From: Chloroflexota bacterium
GTDB lineage: Bacteria > Chloroflexota > Dehalococcoidia > GIF9 > UBA5629
Assembly (NCBI GenBank): GCA_026389635.1
Contig: JAPLHM010000006.1
Coordinates: 1 to 5,249, forward strand
Length of the DNA stretch: 5,249 bases
Direction: 5' to 3'
Shown here: positions 4,441 to 5,249 of the stretch, in pieces
Layout: each line of letters begins with the position of its first letter
Numbering within the stretch: the stretch's first letter is position 1
Notes under the pieces: model-generated
Database searches by the model: none
The model's input: the letters and a program-made list of their open reading frames with translations, nothing else
Told to the model about the DNA's origin: nothing
Made by a program: the position numbers and the translations under genes

Positions 4441-5249
4441 ATGCTAAAGAAGTTGATTGTTAGCTTGATGATCGGTGTCGTCGCTTTGATGCCGTTCCTG
4501 GCGGGCTGCGCTGCCCCGGCCCAAAAACCTCTCGCGCCCACAACACCGGGCACATTCACACCGGGGGAGCCGCTGGACAAGAACGAGATGCGCATAACCT
4601 TTTTGGGGACATCTTTTCTCCCCCGCCTGGCACAGGAATGTAACAGCATTTTCGTTGAACTCGGCAACGGCGACAGCTTCGTATTCGATATTGGATCGGG
4701 CGTCTCAGCCAAATATGTGGCCATGGGTATACCCTATTCCCGCATGGACAAGGTTTTCATAACACACCTGCACGGGGACCATACGAGCGATCTCATTACG
4801 GTGTACTGCTTCGGGCCATCGATGGACCGCAAGACACCACTGCTGCTGTTCGGGCCCAGCGGAGACACCCCGGACGAGGGAACACTGGCTTTCGCTGACA
4901 ATCTGAAAAAGCTGATGAAATGGCATGAGGAGGCCTTCAGCTTCCTGTCGACCGGCCTGGCCAACGGCGAGGACGGGTACGACATCATCGCGACCGAATT
5001 GCCGTATATGAAGGTAGGCGGAGTGGCCTATGAAAAGAACGGCGTGAAGATAACCCATTTCCCGGCCGTGCACGACCGTGACGGCTCCATAAGCTACAAG
5101 CTGGAGTGGAACGGCCTGTCCATGGTATTTTCCGGCGATACCAAGCCAAGCAACTACATGATCGACCAGGCCAAGGGTGTGGATGTCCTGATCCACGAGA
5201 TGGTAGTGCCGCCGGAAACCTGGGCAGCCAAGAACTCCACACTGAAACC
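4441..5249 (+). CDS. Metallo-beta-lactamase-fold lipoprotein (3' partial)
   Basis: The frame is open to the window edge (about 269 residues seen). Two Lys and a hydrophobic helix lead to the lipobox LAGC with Cys23, so this is a signal peptidase II lipoprotein anchored outside the cytoplasm. No Asp follows the Cys. A Pro/Thr-rich linker leads to the hydrolase domain, which opens MRITFLGTS. The metal site THLHGDHTSD supplies His109, His111, Asp113 and His114; His211 (FPAVHD) and Asp233 (FSGDT) are the next ligands. The following VLIHEM segment is typical of the RNase Z/arylsulfatase-like branch, whose last His should lie beyond the window. Being exported makes an RNA-processing role unlikely; a hydrolase acting on a sulfate or phosphate ester, or a lactone, outside the cytoplasm is plausible, but the substrate cannot be told. 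ATG 4438 is an equally readable start. It has its own consensus promoter. Confidence 0.88.
   Translation, partial: MLKKLIVSLMIGVVALMPFLAGCAAPAQKPLAPTTPGTFTPGEPLDKNEMRITFLGTSFLPRLAQECNSIFVELGNGDSFVFDIGSGVSAKYVAMGIPYSRMDKVFITHLHGDHTSDLITVYCFGPSMDRKTPLLLFGPSGDTPDEGTLAFADNLKKLMKWHEEAFSFLSTGLANGEDGYDIIATELPYMKVGGVAYEKNGVKITHFPAVHDRDGSISYKLEWNGLSMVFSGDTKPSNYMIDQAKGVDVLIHEMVVPPETWAAKNSTLK

Noticed and set aside
4705..5196. Minus-strand open frame opposite the lipoprotein
   Set aside because: The plus strand encodes a full metal-binding motif and lipobox in one frame; the antisense frame shows no recognisable domain or ribosome binding site.
1..5249. CRISPR array, insertion sequence, phage attachment site or replication origin
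   Set aside because: No repeated spacered units, terminal inverted repeats, transposase or integrase motifs, or DnaA-box clusters were seen; the tRNA has no nearby integrase or visible partial duplicate.

Overview
The window is bacterial. The AspRS carries the bacterial GAD insertion, the GatCAB genes are of bacterial type, Shine-Dalgarno sites are strong, sigma70-like promoters are visible, and the last gene encodes a lipobox lipoprotein. The DNA is moderately GC-rich by eye, and its one tRNA gene has no encoded CCA. The phylum cannot be fixed. From memory, fused AspRS-GatC proteins occur in some Desulfobacterota, and GYD proteins are common in anaerobic Desulfobacterota and Chloroflexota, so an anaerobe from one of these groups is a weak guess.

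Bases 2-3721 form a tight three-gene operon for tRNA-dependent amidation. It starts with the 3' part of aspS, whose product continues without a break into a GatC module. A gatA homologue follows 14 bases after the aspS stop, then gatB one base after the gatA stop. Together the genes encode the parts of a transamidosome: AspRS would charge tRNA with Asp, and GatCAB would convert Asp-tRNA(Asn) (or Glu-tRNA(Gln)) to the amide form. The unusual point is that the GatA homologue has lost its whole amidase catalytic triad (Lys, cis-Ser, Ser), about 22 residues around the glycine/serine-rich loop, and about 50 N-terminal residues. GatB keeps its apparent metal-binding and kinase residues, zinc cysteines and tail, but has lost an otherwise near-invariant YRYFPEPD-type motif. 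The set therefore looks like an AspRS-tethered amidotransferase without a working glutaminase, or a diverged paralogous complex with another role.

Bases 3722-4068 hold no protein gene. They contain a possible extended -10 promoter, a short tandem repeat and a tRNA-Arg(UCG) gene at 3884-3957. A second extended -10 promoter and an inverted repeat then lie just ahead of the next gene.

Bases 4069-4362 encode a small GYD-domain protein of unknown role. A consensus promoter at 4391-4419 then drives a metallo-beta-lactamase-fold lipoprotein that runs off the right edge. These two genes have their own promoters and no clear functional link to the amidation operon.
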